From: Chryseobacterium sp. MEBOG06
GTDB lineage: Bacteria; Bacteroidota; Bacteroidia; Flavobacteriales; Weeksellaceae
DNA length: 64,000 nt
Direction: 5' to 3'
NCBI RefSeq assembly: GCF_021869765.1
Contig: NZ_CP084580.1
Coordinates: 2,728,001-2,792,000, forward strand
Below, in pieces: positions 35,638-45,343 of the stretch (the first letter of the stretch is position 1; each line of letters opens with the position of its first letter). A program made the translations under genes and the position numbers. Under the pieces are notes generated by a model. That model was not told where the DNA came from. It ran no database searches and worked only from the letters and a program-made list of their open reading frames with translations.

Positions 35638-37044
35638 TCAGCTATTATATAAAGCTATGTATTTTTCCGCAGATTTCTCCCATGTAAAATCAAAATTCAT
35701 GTTGGCATGGATAAGATCTTCCATCACTCCTTTTTGATTGTAAATTCCCAACGCCCTGTTCATTGCGTGCACAATATCATCCACTCCCGCATAGGTAAAG
35801 TTTAATCCCGCTCCTCCAGTTGAAATATCTTCTACAGTATCTCTGAGTCCGCCCGTATATCTTACCACCGGAACCGTTCCATACCTCATGGAATACATTT
35901 GATTCAATCCACATGGCTCTACTCTTGACGGCATCAGAAGAAAATCTGCCGATGCATATATTTTGTGTGAAAGATGTTCTTTGTAACCTAGATCCACTGC
36001 AAAATTGGTGTAGGTATAATTATATTCCTTCAATTTACTCTCAATATAATGGTTACCAGAGCCCAGAATCATAATGTTTAAAGCCCCATAACTTTGCTTG
36101 ATACTTTTCCAAACAACATCGGGCAGCAGATCTGCTCCTTTTTCTGTAGCAAACCTTCCGATAAATGCAAATAAAGGAAGTTCAGGCTTCAATCCGTATT
36201 CTTTACACATTTTTTCCTTATTCTTTTTCTTTTGGGCAACTGCATTTTCAATATTAAAATTAAAATCCAGCATTGGATCAGTTTCGGGGTTCCATATTTC
36301 GGTATCAATGCCGTTAATAATTCCGTATGCTTTTCCGAATTCCTGACGAACCAGGCTTTCCAGGCCGCGGAAGCTTATAAAAAGTTCTTCCAGATATCCT
36401 TCAGAAACAGTAGTAAAAGCATGAGAACATTTGATCATACTGGCCAGCGGGTTCATGAATCCGTTCCAATCCATTAATCCCCATTTATAGGAATCAAATG
36501 CAGGCATATAATTTGCCATATTCCAGCTCATCATCCCCTGATATTCTCCATTATGGATTGTTCCAATTGTTTTTACGCCTTTTAAGAACTCAAATTCCGG
36601 ACAATTTTCTACCATAAATGGAACCAAACCGGTATGATAATCATGGCAGTGTAAAACATCAGGTCTGATCTCCATAGCACACATCCAGTGTAATATGCCC
36701 TGCTGAAATGCCATAAACTGAAAACTTTCATCCTGATATCCGTATGGATTATCTCTATCCAGTAATCCGGGAATTTTTACCATATAAAGTTCAAACCCCA
36801 AAACATCTGTTTTTTCTTTTAATATCTGAATCTGTAACCTGTTTGGACCCTGATGAATAAATCCATCAAAAACCACATCAAATTCATGATCATACACAAA
36901 GGGCTTATTATACCATGGCATTACTACTTTGGCATCTATTCCTTTTATTTTGTTCTGATATTTAGGCAGCGCTCCAACTACATCTGCCAGACCTCCTACT
37001 TTTGCTACAGGGTAACATTCTGTACTTAAATGATAAATAACCAT
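35638..37044 (-). CDS. glgA: Glycogen synthase
   Basis: GT5 enzyme that extends alpha-1,4-glucan from ADP-glucose. 468 residues with the N-terminal KVGGLADVVGALPK (the ADP-glucose-binding KxGGL motif) and the C-terminal MPSRVEPCGLNQMYSMRYGTVPVVRYTGGL. Length is normal. The start lies 3 bp after the glgB stop, so the two are translationally linked. The protein ends KYIALYNS; an in-frame open stretch follows its stop codon. Confidence 0.97.
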   Translation of the reverse strand: MVIYHLSTECYPVAKVGGLADVVGALPKYQNKIKGIDAKVVMPWYNKPFVYDHEFDVVFDGFIHQGPNRLQIQILKEKTDVLGFELYMVKIPGLLDRDNPYGYQDESFQFMAFQQGILHWMCAMEIRPDVLHCHDYHTGLVPFMVENCPEFEFLKGVKTIGTIHNGEYQGMMSWNMANYMPAFDSYKWGLMDWNGFMNPLASMIKCSHAFTTVSEGYLEELFISFRGLESLVRQEFGKAYGIINGIDTEIWNPETDPMLDFNFNIENAVAQKKKNKEKMCKEYGLKPELPLFAFIGRFATEKGADLLPDVVWKSIKQSYGALNIMILGSGNHYIESKLKEYNYTYTNFAVDLGYKEHLSHKIYASADFLLMPSRVEPCGLNQMYSMRYGTVPVVRYTGGLRDTVEDISTGGAGLNFTYAGVDDIVHAMNRALGIYNQKGVMEDLIHANMNFDFTWEKSAEKYIALYNS

Positions 37045-37047
37045 TCT

Positions 37048-38997
37048 TTATCTCTTATGTTTAATTCTGTGTAATTTATATTTTTTATCTTTCTTCTGCC
37101 TTAAAACAACTCCTGCTAAAGGGGGCAGCTTGATAGTCATTGATTTCTGATGGCCTCTCCATTCTTCATATTTCTCCTCTACTATTTCAGGCTGGACACC
37201 GCTTCCGCTGTATTTTTCATCATCAGAGCTAAGAATAACCTCCCAGTGTGTACCGGCAGGAATTCCGATTTTATAATCCATTATGTTAGGCTCAAGATTC
37301 AGCGCAATCATCATTACATCATCTCTTCTCTTGCCCTTCCTAAGGTATATATAGACTGAGTTTTCCAGATCATCTGCTTCCACCCACTCAAAACCACTCT
37401 TATCAAATTGATTTTCATAAAGGGCACATTCTGATCTGTACAGATGATTCAGTTCTTTTACAAGCTCCTGTAATCCTTTATGAACCGGATATTTCAATAA
37501 ATGCCAATCGAGGCTTTTGGTAAAATCCCACTCACTGGTCTGCCCGAATTCGTCACCCATAAAAAGCAGTTTTGCTCCCGGATGGGTAAACATGTATACA
37601 TACAGAGCACGGAGATTGGCAAATTTCTGCCACTCGTCGCCCTTCATTTTATAGATTAAACTCGCTTTTCCATGGACCACTTCATCATGGGACAGGGGCA
37701 TCATATAATTTTCGTTATACATATACATGGAAGCGAACGTAAGCTTATGATGATGGAATTTACGGTTAGAAAAATCTTCTTTAAAATAATCCAGTGTATC
37801 ATGCATCCAGCCCATCATCCATTTCATTCCAAAACCTACCCCTCCGTCATGAACAGGTTTCGTAAGCATGGGGAAGTCAGAGCTTTCTTCCGCAATTGTT
37901 ATAATACTGTTTCCAAACTCTTTGTAAACAGCGGTATTAAATTCCTGTAGAAAAGCTTTAGCTTCCAGGTTCACATTTTCACCATATATATTAGGGTCCC
38001 ATTCCCCTTCGTTTCTTGAATAATCTAAATGAAGCATGGATGTTACCGCATCTACACGCAGTCCGTCAGCATGATACCGATCCAGCCAGAACATGGCATT
38101 TGAAATCAGGAAAGATTTCACTTCATTTCTTCCATAATTGAAAATATGCGATTTCCAATCCGGATGAAACCCTTTTTTTGGGTCCGGATGTTCATATAAA
38201 TGAGATCCGTCAAAACGATACAGTCCATTCGCATCTCCGGGAAAGTGAGAGGGTACCCAATCTAAAAGAACTCCTATTCCGTTTTTATGAAGTTCATCAA
38301 TAAAATACATAAGATCCTGAGGTGAACCAAAACGTGAAGTTGCCGCATAAAATCCCGTAATCTGATATCCCCAGCTGGGATCATACGGATATTCCATTAC
38401 TGGCATAAACTCTACGTGGGTAAATCCCATTTCCATTATATAGGGAACTAATTTTCTTGCAATATCCCGATAATTTAAAAACCGGTCCGGATGCTCTTCT
38501 TCTCTTACCCATGACCCCAGATGCAGTTCATAAACAGAGACAGGCGCTTCCAAACTATTATTTTTCCAGCGGTTCCCCATCCACTCCTGATCATTCCATT
38601 CATACCAGGTAGTGGACACTAATGAAGCAGCCTGAATATTCTGCTCCCAGCTTAAAGCATACGGGTCGCTTTTTTCCAGAATTTCACCTCTGGGTGTTTC
38701 GATCGCATATTTATATAGCGTACCCCAGCTTAATCCCTCAATAAATCCTTCCCAGATACCTGATTCGTCCCATCTCGGAAATAAAATATGATCTTTATGA
38801 TTCCAGTTATTAAAATTTCCGATTACTGATACTTTCGTTGCATTAGGTGCCCATACTGAAAAATAAATTCCTTTTACCCCTTCTTTTACCACTGAATGTG
38901 CTCCAAATTTACCATACAGCTTATAATGCCTGCCTTCTTTGAAAAGGTAAACATCATGATCAGTGAAAAGCGTATAGGTTTTAACAGAATTCATCAA
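37048..38997 (-). CDS. glgB: 1,4-alpha-glucan branching enzyme
   Basis: GH13 enzyme that makes alpha-1,6 branches in glycogen. 649 residues: a CBM48 domain (SVWAPNATKVSVIGNFNNWN) and the GH13 barrel with GLRVDAVTSML (nucleophile Asp), TIAEESSDF (acid Glu) and PLSHDEVVHGK (transition-state Asp). The C-terminus has a basic extension (KKDKKYKLHRIKHKR). It is the first gene of the glycogen operon and divergent from a glycogen-binding-like esterase gene 192 bp away. Start at 38997 or the next Met, one codon later. Confidence 0.97.
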   Translation of the reverse strand: MMNSVKTYTLFTDHDVYLFKEGRHYKLYGKFGAHSVVKEGVKGIYFSVWAPNATKVSVIGNFNNWNHKDHILFPRWDESGIWEGFIEGLSWGTLYKYAIETPRGEILEKSDPYALSWEQNIQAASLVSTTWYEWNDQEWMGNRWKNNSLEAPVSVYELHLGSWVREEEHPDRFLNYRDIARKLVPYIMEMGFTHVEFMPVMEYPYDPSWGYQITGFYAATSRFGSPQDLMYFIDELHKNGIGVLLDWVPSHFPGDANGLYRFDGSHLYEHPDPKKGFHPDWKSHIFNYGRNEVKSFLISNAMFWLDRYHADGLRVDAVTSMLHLDYSRNEGEWDPNIYGENVNLEAKAFLQEFNTAVYKEFGNSIITIAEESSDFPMLTKPVHDGGVGFGMKWMMGWMHDTLDYFKEDFSNRKFHHHKLTFASMYMYNENYMMPLSHDEVVHGKASLIYKMKGDEWQKFANLRALYVYMFTHPGAKLLFMGDEFGQTSEWDFTKSLDWHLLKYPVHKGLQELVKELNHLYRSECALYENQFDKSGFEWVEADDLENSVYIYLRKGKRRDDVMMIALNLEPNIMDYKIGIPAGTHWEVILSSDDEKYSGSGVQPEIVEEKYEEWRGHQKSMTIKLPPLAGVVLRQKKDKKYKLHRIKHKR

Positions 38998-39189
38998 GCT
39001 CGGTTTATATTTTTTTTGAAACTACGAAAAATACTGATAACAGGGATTAATTATTCTTCAAATAATTGTCAAGTCAGTTTCTCCTTTTGTATTTCTATCA
39101 AATATATCATTTTTTAACCCATATTTTTATGATTTCAAAACAATCTTTTTTTTATAAATTTAACCGCAATATTTTATTAAACACATACG

Positions 39190-40310
39190 ATGAGGTTTGA
39201 ACTTTATACAGAAGAAAAAGACGACAGACCGGTATTTATTACCGGAAATTTCAACAACTGGAACCCCAAAAACTATGCCTTTCAGCTTACAAAAGTGGAT
39301 TCATTCAATTATTTTATAGAAATTGAAGATCAGATTCTTGCTACAGAAATTGAATATAAGTTTACCAAAGGAGGCTGGGAGAACGTAGAACTGGATAAGC
39401 ATGGAAAGATTACTCCCAACCGGAAAGTGAAAAAATCAGATTCCAAAATTTCGGATACTGTTGAAAAATGGAGGTTAAACTGGGGGCCTTTCAAAGAAGA
39501 ATATTTTCCCACAGCAGAGGTTATATCTGAAAAATTCTATATTCCGCAGCTTGACCGTTACCGTAAAGTCTGGGCGCTTTTACCTTATGACTATCATACC
39601 ACAGACAAACGATATCCTGTTTTATACCTTCAGGATGCCCAGAATCTGTTCAATGAAGGAAGTGGTTTCGGGAACTGGGAGATTGATAAAAAACTTTCTA
39701 TTCTTGCTGAATATGGCCGTGGCGACGTTATCATCATTGCCATAGAGCACGGCAGCGAAGACAGAATAAAAGAATATATTTTCGACAATGATAATATTGC
39801 CAACGGCTCTGAAGGGAAAAAATATATCCGCTTTATCACAGATACTCTAAAACCGTTTGTTGATGAAAACTACAGAACCAGGAAAGACCGTGAGAACACA
39901 GGAATCGGAGGCAGTTCTTTAGGAGCGCTGATCAGCATATACAGCGGTTTTCTTTATCCTGAAGTATATTCAAAATTATTGATATTCTCTCCTTCTTTAT
40001 GGGCAGAACCTAACAACAACTTTCCGATGATGAATTTCCGGGTTCCTTTTAAAATAAAAATTTATCTATATGGCGGCGGACAGGAAGGATCCAAAATGGT
40101 AAAAAGAATTCACATTTTGAAGAATATATGAAAAGATGGGAAAAGAAAAATCTTTTTGATTTTGAGTTCAGAACGAGCATCAATCCTGAGGGAACCCACA
40201 ATGAGTTCTATTGGTCGCAGGAATTCCCAAGGGCTATTGAATGGCTCTTCTATGACAATACTGAAAACCCTGTGGAAGTAAAGCCACAACAACAAAGCAT
40301 TAAAAATTAG
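39190..40310 (+). pseudogene. Carbohydrate-binding esterase, frameshifted near its 3' end
   Basis: Two frames join into one protein of about 373 residues. Residues 1-75 resemble a glycogen-binding module (VFITGNFNNWNPKNYAFQL, similar to the glgB module), followed by an enterochelin-esterase-like alpha/beta hydrolase: LPYDYHTTDKRYPVLYLQDAQN and the nucleophile Ser in GGSSLGALIS. Frame 1 ends at 40131, but the next frame reads on without a break as NSHFEEYMKRWEKKN and TNPEGTHNEFYW-like sequence, including the expected catalytic His. One missing A in the run at 40101-40105 explains it. If real, the lost C-terminus would inactivate the enzyme. Divergent from glgB. Confidence 0.75.
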
Positions 40311-40391
40311 GACTATGAAATCACCAGTGCAAAATATCCTGCAAAATAGAAGGTGATTGTATACAAACCTTAGATAAAAAATAGATTCATT

Positions 40392-41807
40392 ATGAAATTA
40401 ATTAATAAAAAAGACAAAAATTACACTCAGGTTTTTCACATATTCACGGAGGAAGAATGGGCGAAAACAAGTAAAAATTTCAATAAAAATATTTCTACTT
40501 TTTTTACGGGAAAGAAGTATGAGGTTTTCATTAATGCCCATGAAGAAGGTATTACCTATTTTATTGGATTAGGAAAGTCGGGGTTACAGAATTTCGAAAT
40601 CCAACAGGTTGCTGTAAAGTTTTCACAGACTCAAAAAGAAAAAATACAGACAGTTCCTACTTTATTTCTGGCAGATTTTATGAATGAAAAACAATTCGAA
40701 GAATTTGCCAAGGGATTATTGACCGGAACCTACCATTATCCATTTCAAAAAAGCCATGCTTTCTGGGATGCAAAATTTGAAATACACTTTGAAAATCTGA
40801 GCCAGAAAAAACTTGATCATATTAGTCAAAAAGCGGAAGCGTTAAGCAATGGACAGACTGCGTGTCAGGACTGGCTTAATAAACCTGCCAACCTTAAGAA
40901 ACCCGACATTTTCAATATATATCTTAAAAATTTGGCCAAAAAGCATGAATTAAAGTATACCGTTTTCAACAGGAAAAAATGTGAAGAATTGGGACTAGGC
41001 GCTTACCTTTCTGTAAATCAGGGAAGTGCTTATGATGCAGCGTTCACTATTTTAGAATATAAAACCACTGTTAAAAATGCGAAGACCTTTGGATTGGTTG
41101 GGAAATGTGTGTTATTTGATACTGGCGGTATATCGTTGAAAAATTCAGCTAATCTGCATTATATGAAATCTGATATGGGAGGTGCTACAGCGGTTCTGGG
41201 AACACTGATCTATGCAGCTGAGATGAAGTTACCAGTCAATATCATAGCTATTCTGCCTGTCACAGATAATGCAATATCAGAAAAAGCACTGCTTCCAAGT
41301 GATGTCATCACAGCTTATAACGGAAAGACCATTGAGGTACTCGACACGGATGCTGAAGGACGACTGATCCTGGCTGACGGACTCTCTTATCTTTCTAAAA
41401 ACTACAAAACGGATTACCTTATTGATCTTGCTACTTTAACGGGAAGTTCGGTGAGAATGTTTGGAGATACTTGCGGAGCCCTATTTTCCAATAGTGAAGA
41501 ATTAAAAAATATATTATTAAAAACGGGAGATCATACCAATCAAAGATTATGGAATCTGCCTTTATGGGATGTTTGGAAAGATGATATTCAATCTGATGTG
41601 GCTGATCTTAAAAACATCTCTATGAAACCCATAGGAGACTGTATTATTGCTGCAAAATTTTTAGAACAATTCATTGAAAACCATTCTAAATGGGCTCATT
41701 TGGACATTGCTGGAGTAGCCTTTGGAAAGGTGGGATATGCCAAAGAAAAAGCAGCAACAGGTTTTGGAGTTCAGTTGCTCGTGGATTTAATTGAAAATTA
41801 TCACTAA
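40392..41807 (+). CDS. M17 family leucyl aminopeptidase
   Basis: Cytosolic two-metal aminopeptidase of 471 residues. The catalytic domain has VGKCVLFDTGGISLK (metal ligands Lys and Asp), SDMGGATAVLG and the signature DTDAEGRLILADGL. The usual signature begins Asn (NTDAEGRL) and here has Asp, a known kind of variation whose effect is unclear. It lies 141 bp upstream of the ATP-grasp cluster on the same strand. It could recycle short peptides, including any made next door; that is inferred from position. Confidence 0.92.
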   Translation: MKLINKKDKNYTQVFHIFTEEEWAKTSKNFNKNISTFFTGKKYEVFINAHEEGITYFIGLGKSGLQNFEIQQVAVKFSQTQKEKIQTVPTLFLADFMNEKQFEEFAKGLLTGTYHYPFQKSHAFWDAKFEIHFENLSQKKLDHISQKAEALSNGQTACQDWLNKPANLKKPDIFNIYLKNLAKKHELKYTVFNRKKCEELGLGAYLSVNQGSAYDAAFTILEYKTTVKNAKTFGLVGKCVLFDTGGISLKNSANLHYMKSDMGGATAVLGTLIYAAEMKLPVNIIAILPVTDNAISEKALLPSDVITAYNGKTIEVLDTDAEGRLILADGLSYLSKNYKTDYLIDLATLTGSSVRMFGDTCGALFSNSEELKNILLKTGDHTNQRLWNLPLWDVWKDDIQSDVADLKNISMKPIGDCIIAAKFLEQFIENHSKWAHLDIAGVAFGKVGYAKEKAATGFGVQLLVDLIENYH

Positions 41808-41948
41808 AAATTAGTTTTTTTCAAAAAAACTCTGTATACTTGATTAGTAGATTTTCAAAAACGCATGGTATATTAGTTTTCAATATTAATAAAACAAAAT
41901 ATAAACGCTTTTATTTTTGAATATTTACTAAAACTAAAAAAACATTAT

Positions 41949-43163
41949 ATGGAGAAGAAAACTATTGTATGTATTTCGTGCTACTACAAAGGCTACGATT
42001 TTATGGACGAAATGAAGACACTCGGTAATAAAATCATCTTAGTAACATCTGAAAACCTTAAAGAAAAAAACTGGCCCTGGCATGCTATTGATGAAGTTTT
42101 TTATATGCCGGAACTAAAACCGTCTGTATGGAATCTTGAACATCTTATCCAGGGATTTTCACACCTCATGAAAACCAGGAAAGTAGATGCTGTAGTGGCA
42201 CTTGATGATTATGATGTGGAAAAAGCTGCATTAATCAGGGAAACATTCCGCATTCCCGGAATGGGACAGACCACTCACCGCTATTTCAGGGATAAGCTGG
42301 CAATGCGGCAAAAGGCTAAAGATTCAGGCATCAGTGTTCCGGAATTTACAGCAGTATTTAATGATGATGAAGTTAATGAGTTTATATCCCGGGTACCGGC
42401 ACCATGGGTACTGAAACCCCGTTCAGAAGCTTCAGCATCAGGAATCAGGAAGATTACAACCAAGGAACAACTTCATGAAGCTCTAGAAGTTCTTGGAGAA
42501 GAACGACACCTTTTTTTATTGGAAAGCTTTAAGCCCGGAGACGTGTATCATGTAGACAGCCTTACATTCAATAAAGAGATTGTATTCACTTCAGCCTCCA
42601 GGTATCTGTCCCCTCCTATGCAGGTTTCGCATGAGGGAGGTGTATTCAGGTCAAAAACCCTTGGAAGATATTCTGATGAATTCAAGGCACTGGAAGAAAT
42701 GAATTCCAAAGTACTTTCGAATTTCGGTCTTCTTAACGGAGCTACCCATACAGAATTTATCCGGGGACAAGAAGATGGCCAATGGTATTTCCTTGAAACC
42801 TCATCAAGAGTAGGTGGTGCCCATATTCCAGATCTTGTGGAAGCATCAAGCGGAATCAATATATGGCGAGAATGGGCTAAAATAGAAGATGCTCTTCTCA
42901 GAGGTAAAAGCTACAGGGTTTCACCTCCTACAGGATACTATTCCGGGCTGATTGTTGCTCTGATTAAAGATAAAGAACCCGATTACAGCGATTTCCAATG
43001 TGAAGAAATTGTAAAGTTCCTCCCAATAGACTATCATGTGGGAATTGTTTACAAATCCAGTGATGCAGATATGATACAGAAAAGGCTGGACACTGCTGCA
43101 GAAATGATTCATGCAGAAATGCTGAACATTCTGCCGCCTAAAAGCAGTAAGTTAACTTCATAA
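41949..43163 (+). CDS. ATP-grasp amide/peptide ligase (first of the cluster)
   Basis: 404 residues. After an N-terminal pre-ATP-grasp domain (ETFRIPGMGQTTHRYFRDKLAMRQ), the ATP-grasp core shows WVLKPRSEASASGIRKI (ATP lysine and glycine-rich loop), FLLESFKPGDVYHVDSL and WYFLETSSRVGGAHIPDLVE (metal-binding Glu). This is the carboxylate-amine ligase type that joins an acyl phosphate to an amine, as in BacD or carbamoyl-phosphate-like enzymes. It starts the cluster 41949-48587. Substrates cannot be read from sequence. Confidence 0.88.
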   Translation: MEKKTIVCISCYYKGYDFMDEMKTLGNKIILVTSENLKEKNWPWHAIDEVFYMPELKPSVWNLEHLIQGFSHLMKTRKVDAVVALDDYDVEKAALIRETFRIPGMGQTTHRYFRDKLAMRQKAKDSGISVPEFTAVFNDDEVNEFISRVPAPWVLKPRSEASASGIRKITTKEQLHEALEVLGEERHLFLLESFKPGDVYHVDSLTFNKEIVFTSASRYLSPPMQVSHEGGVFRSKTLGRYSDEFKALEEMNSKVLSNFGLLNGATHTEFIRGQEDGQWYFLETSSRVGGAHIPDLVEASSGINIWREWAKIEDALLRGKSYRVSPPTGYYSGLIVALIKDKEPDYSDFQCEEIVKFLPIDYHVGIVYKSSDADMIQKRLDTAAEMIHAEMLNILPPKSSKLTS

Positions 43164-43167
43164 GATT

Positions 43168-43443
43168 ATGAATAAGGAGATTGACATTAAGAATATTATT
43201 AAATTCTTAAAATATAATCTACCCGACAAATCTCTCATAAGAAGTAATTTAGACCAAATAAATCCCGGAAAATGGGAAAGCAAAACCTATTATAAATTCG
43301 TCGATTCTACCAGTGCCAATCAGTTGGGTTCAGGATTAATATTCAAAGAGAATATCATTCCGGAACATCCGGCGTTATATACTATTGTATTGGACATTAT
43401 TGGACATGACCAACTTAGAGGAATCGAGTTTATGACATTATAA
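43168..43443 (+). CDS. Hypothetical protein in the ligase cluster
   Basis: 91 residues, no signal peptide or membrane span. It contains INPGKWESKTYYKFVDSTSANQ and NIIPEHPALYTIVLDIIGHDQLRGIEF, a mixed alpha/beta pattern. I do not recognise the family. It begins 4 bp after the ATP-grasp gene and is followed 27 bp later by the esterase, so it is very probably co-transcribed and part of the same pathway. It might be a carrier, chaperone or small binding protein. Confidence 0.72.
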   Translation: MNKEIDIKNIIKFLKYNLPDKSLIRSNLDQINPGKWESKTYYKFVDSTSANQLGSGLIFKENIIPEHPALYTIVLDIIGHDQLRGIEFMTL

Positions 43444-43470
43444 CCTCAATATTAAAAATCACCAAGAAAA

Positions 43471-44184
43471 ATGCCTCATATAGAACACACAGATTATTAT
43501 TCGAATATATTAGGAATAAGCCTTAAAGTGGAGGTAACAGGGCATTATGGCCATCCTATTATTATGTTTCCAACTTCACAGGGGCAATATACCCAGAATC
43601 ATGATTTTCATCTTAACGGAAGTATCAATTGGTATATAGAACAGGGAAAGGTAAAACTTTATAATATTCAGACAATTGACGGCTGGAGTTTTTATGATGA
43701 AAAAATAACACCTCAGCAAAGAATAAGAAATTATGAACGCTATGTACAGTTTTTGATTCAGGAGTTTATCCCTTACATTCAGAAACTCCATAAAGAGCAT
43801 CGTGTAGCAGTCGCCGGGGCCAGCTTCGGAGGTTATCATGCAGCCAATTTCGCATTCAGGTTTCCAGATGTGGTTTCCCATTTATTCTGCCTTTCAGGAG
43901 CGTTCAGTATCCGGAACTTTATGGACGGCTATTCTGATGAACTGGTCTACTTTAACTGCCCCAGAGAGTTTGTACGGAATGATGATGCCTGGAAATACAA
44001 ACATATGCATATTGTATTAAGTACTTCTGATCAGGATATCTGCAGAGATAAGAATATCGAAATGGCTGAAATTTTAAAAGCAAAAGGCATTGATTTCTGG
44101 TATGACGAAAGAAAATGGATCGGTCATGACTGGCCATTATGGAGAATGGTGTTTCCAACATTTATAGGAGCCTATTTCTCTTAA
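43471..44184 (+). CDS. Esterase, alpha/beta-hydrolase fold
   Basis: 237 residues of the esterase D / enterochelin esterase group. The nucleophile elbow is GASFGGYHAAN, and the C-terminal HDWPLWRMVFP carries the probable catalytic His; QDICRDKNIEM precedes it, with a plausible Asp. No signal peptide, so it acts in the cytosol. It sits inside the amide-ligase cluster and could hydrolyse, transfer or proofread an ester-linked intermediate. It is distinct from the frameshifted carbohydrate-binding esterase at 39190. Confidence 0.88.
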   Translation: MPHIEHTDYYSNILGISLKVEVTGHYGHPIIMFPTSQGQYTQNHDFHLNGSINWYIEQGKVKLYNIQTIDGWSFYDEKITPQQRIRNYERYVQFLIQEFIPYIQKLHKEHRVAVAGASFGGYHAANFAFRFPDVVSHLFCLSGAFSIRNFMDGYSDELVYFNCPREFVRNDDAWKYKHMHIVLSTSDQDICRDKNIEMAEILKAKGIDFWYDERKWIGHDWPLWRMVFPTFIGAYFS

Positions 44185-44361
44185 TACTGTTTTTCTGATC
44201 TCTTTTTATACTTAAGTTTTAAAAATATCTGATGATCATGAAATTACAGGTAAATACATAACAATTTCTTTTCACATACATCGGGAATAGCAAGATATAA
44301 TGATAGGGAAGAAAGATTTTATTTATTATAAAAGTATACGCCAATTTAAAAAACAAAAATT

Positions 44362-45315
44362 ATGACAAAAAAAGTAGGAATTTTATTCGGTATGGAAGAT
44401 ACGTTTCCCTGGGCATTTATTGATAAAGTAAATGAGCTGGGTGGCGGAGATATTGTAGCGGAGCCTGTAACCATTGACAAACTGGAACAGGGAGCAGATT
44501 ATGGCTATGCTGTAATCATCGACAGAATTTCGCAGGATGTTCCCTTTTACAGAGCTTATCTGAAGAATGCAGCACTTAATGGTACTTATGTGATCAACAA
44601 TCCTTTCTGGTGGAGTGCTGATGAGAAATTTTTTAATAATGCACTGATGTCTAAGCTAGGAATTCCTCTTCCTAAGACTGTTTTGCTACCGTCCTATGAA
44701 AGACCGGACAATACGTCGGAAACTTCATTCAGGAATCTGAAATTCCCCCATGACTGGGAGTATATATTCGAGCATATTGGTTTTCCGGCTTACATGAAAC
44801 CCCATGACGGAGGTGGGTGGAAAAGTGTTTACAGGGTAGAGAATCCGGATGATCTTTGGAATAAATTAGGAGAAACAGAACAGCTGGTAATGATGGTTCA
44901 GGAAGAAATTGTCTTTGATGACTATTACAGGGTATACTGCCTTGGCAGAAAATACGTCCACATTATGCCTTATGAGCCCAGAAATGAACCCCATCTAAGA
45001 TATGCCACTACTCACCAGACCCAGGGGAAAGAGCTTGAAAAATTGTTGAAAACCATTCATGATTATACGATTACAATGAATGAGGCTCTTGGATATGATT
45101 TCAACACCGTGGAGTTTGCTGTAAGAGATGGTATTCCTTATGCTATCGACTTCTGTAACCCGGCTCCTGATGCAGACAGAAACTCTGTAGGAGAGGAAAA
45201 TTTCGCGTGGATCATAGAACATGCTGCCAAACTGGCTGTAGAAAAAGCTAAAGAATATGTTCCGGGGAAACCTAATATTGAATGGGGGACTTTTGTGAAA
45301 AATTCCATAAAATAA
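44362..45315 (+). CDS. ATP-grasp ligase, RimK-like (second of the cluster)
   Basis: 317 residues. The N-terminal Rossmann-like part includes VIIDRISQDVPFYRAYL and NPFWWSADEKFFNNALM, followed by the ATP-grasp core: AYMKPHDGGGWKSVYRV, MVQEEIVFDDYYRVYCLG and the metal-binding end FNTVEFAVRDGIPYAIDFCNPAPD. It resembles RimK-type ligases. A 177-bp gap precedes it with no clear gene, so an internal promoter is possible. It is 28 bp upstream of the GCS2 gene. Substrate unknown. Confidence 0.87.
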   Translation: MTKKVGILFGMEDTFPWAFIDKVNELGGGDIVAEPVTIDKLEQGADYGYAVIIDRISQDVPFYRAYLKNAALNGTYVINNPFWWSADEKFFNNALMSKLGIPLPKTVLLPSYERPDNTSETSFRNLKFPHDWEYIFEHIGFPAYMKPHDGGGWKSVYRVENPDDLWNKLGETEQLVMMVQEEIVFDDYYRVYCLGRKYVHIMPYEPRNEPHLRYATTHQTQGKELEKLLKTIHDYTITMNEALGYDFNTVEFAVRDGIPYAIDFCNPAPDADRNSVGEENFAWIIEHAAKLAVEKAKEYVPGKPNIEWGTFVKNSIK

Positions 45316-45343
45316 TATTGAAAAAAATAAAAAACACAAGAAA

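Noticed and set aside
41808..41948. Riboswitch or leader before the ligase cluster
   Set aside because: The gap is AT-rich with no clear stem or aptamer pattern.
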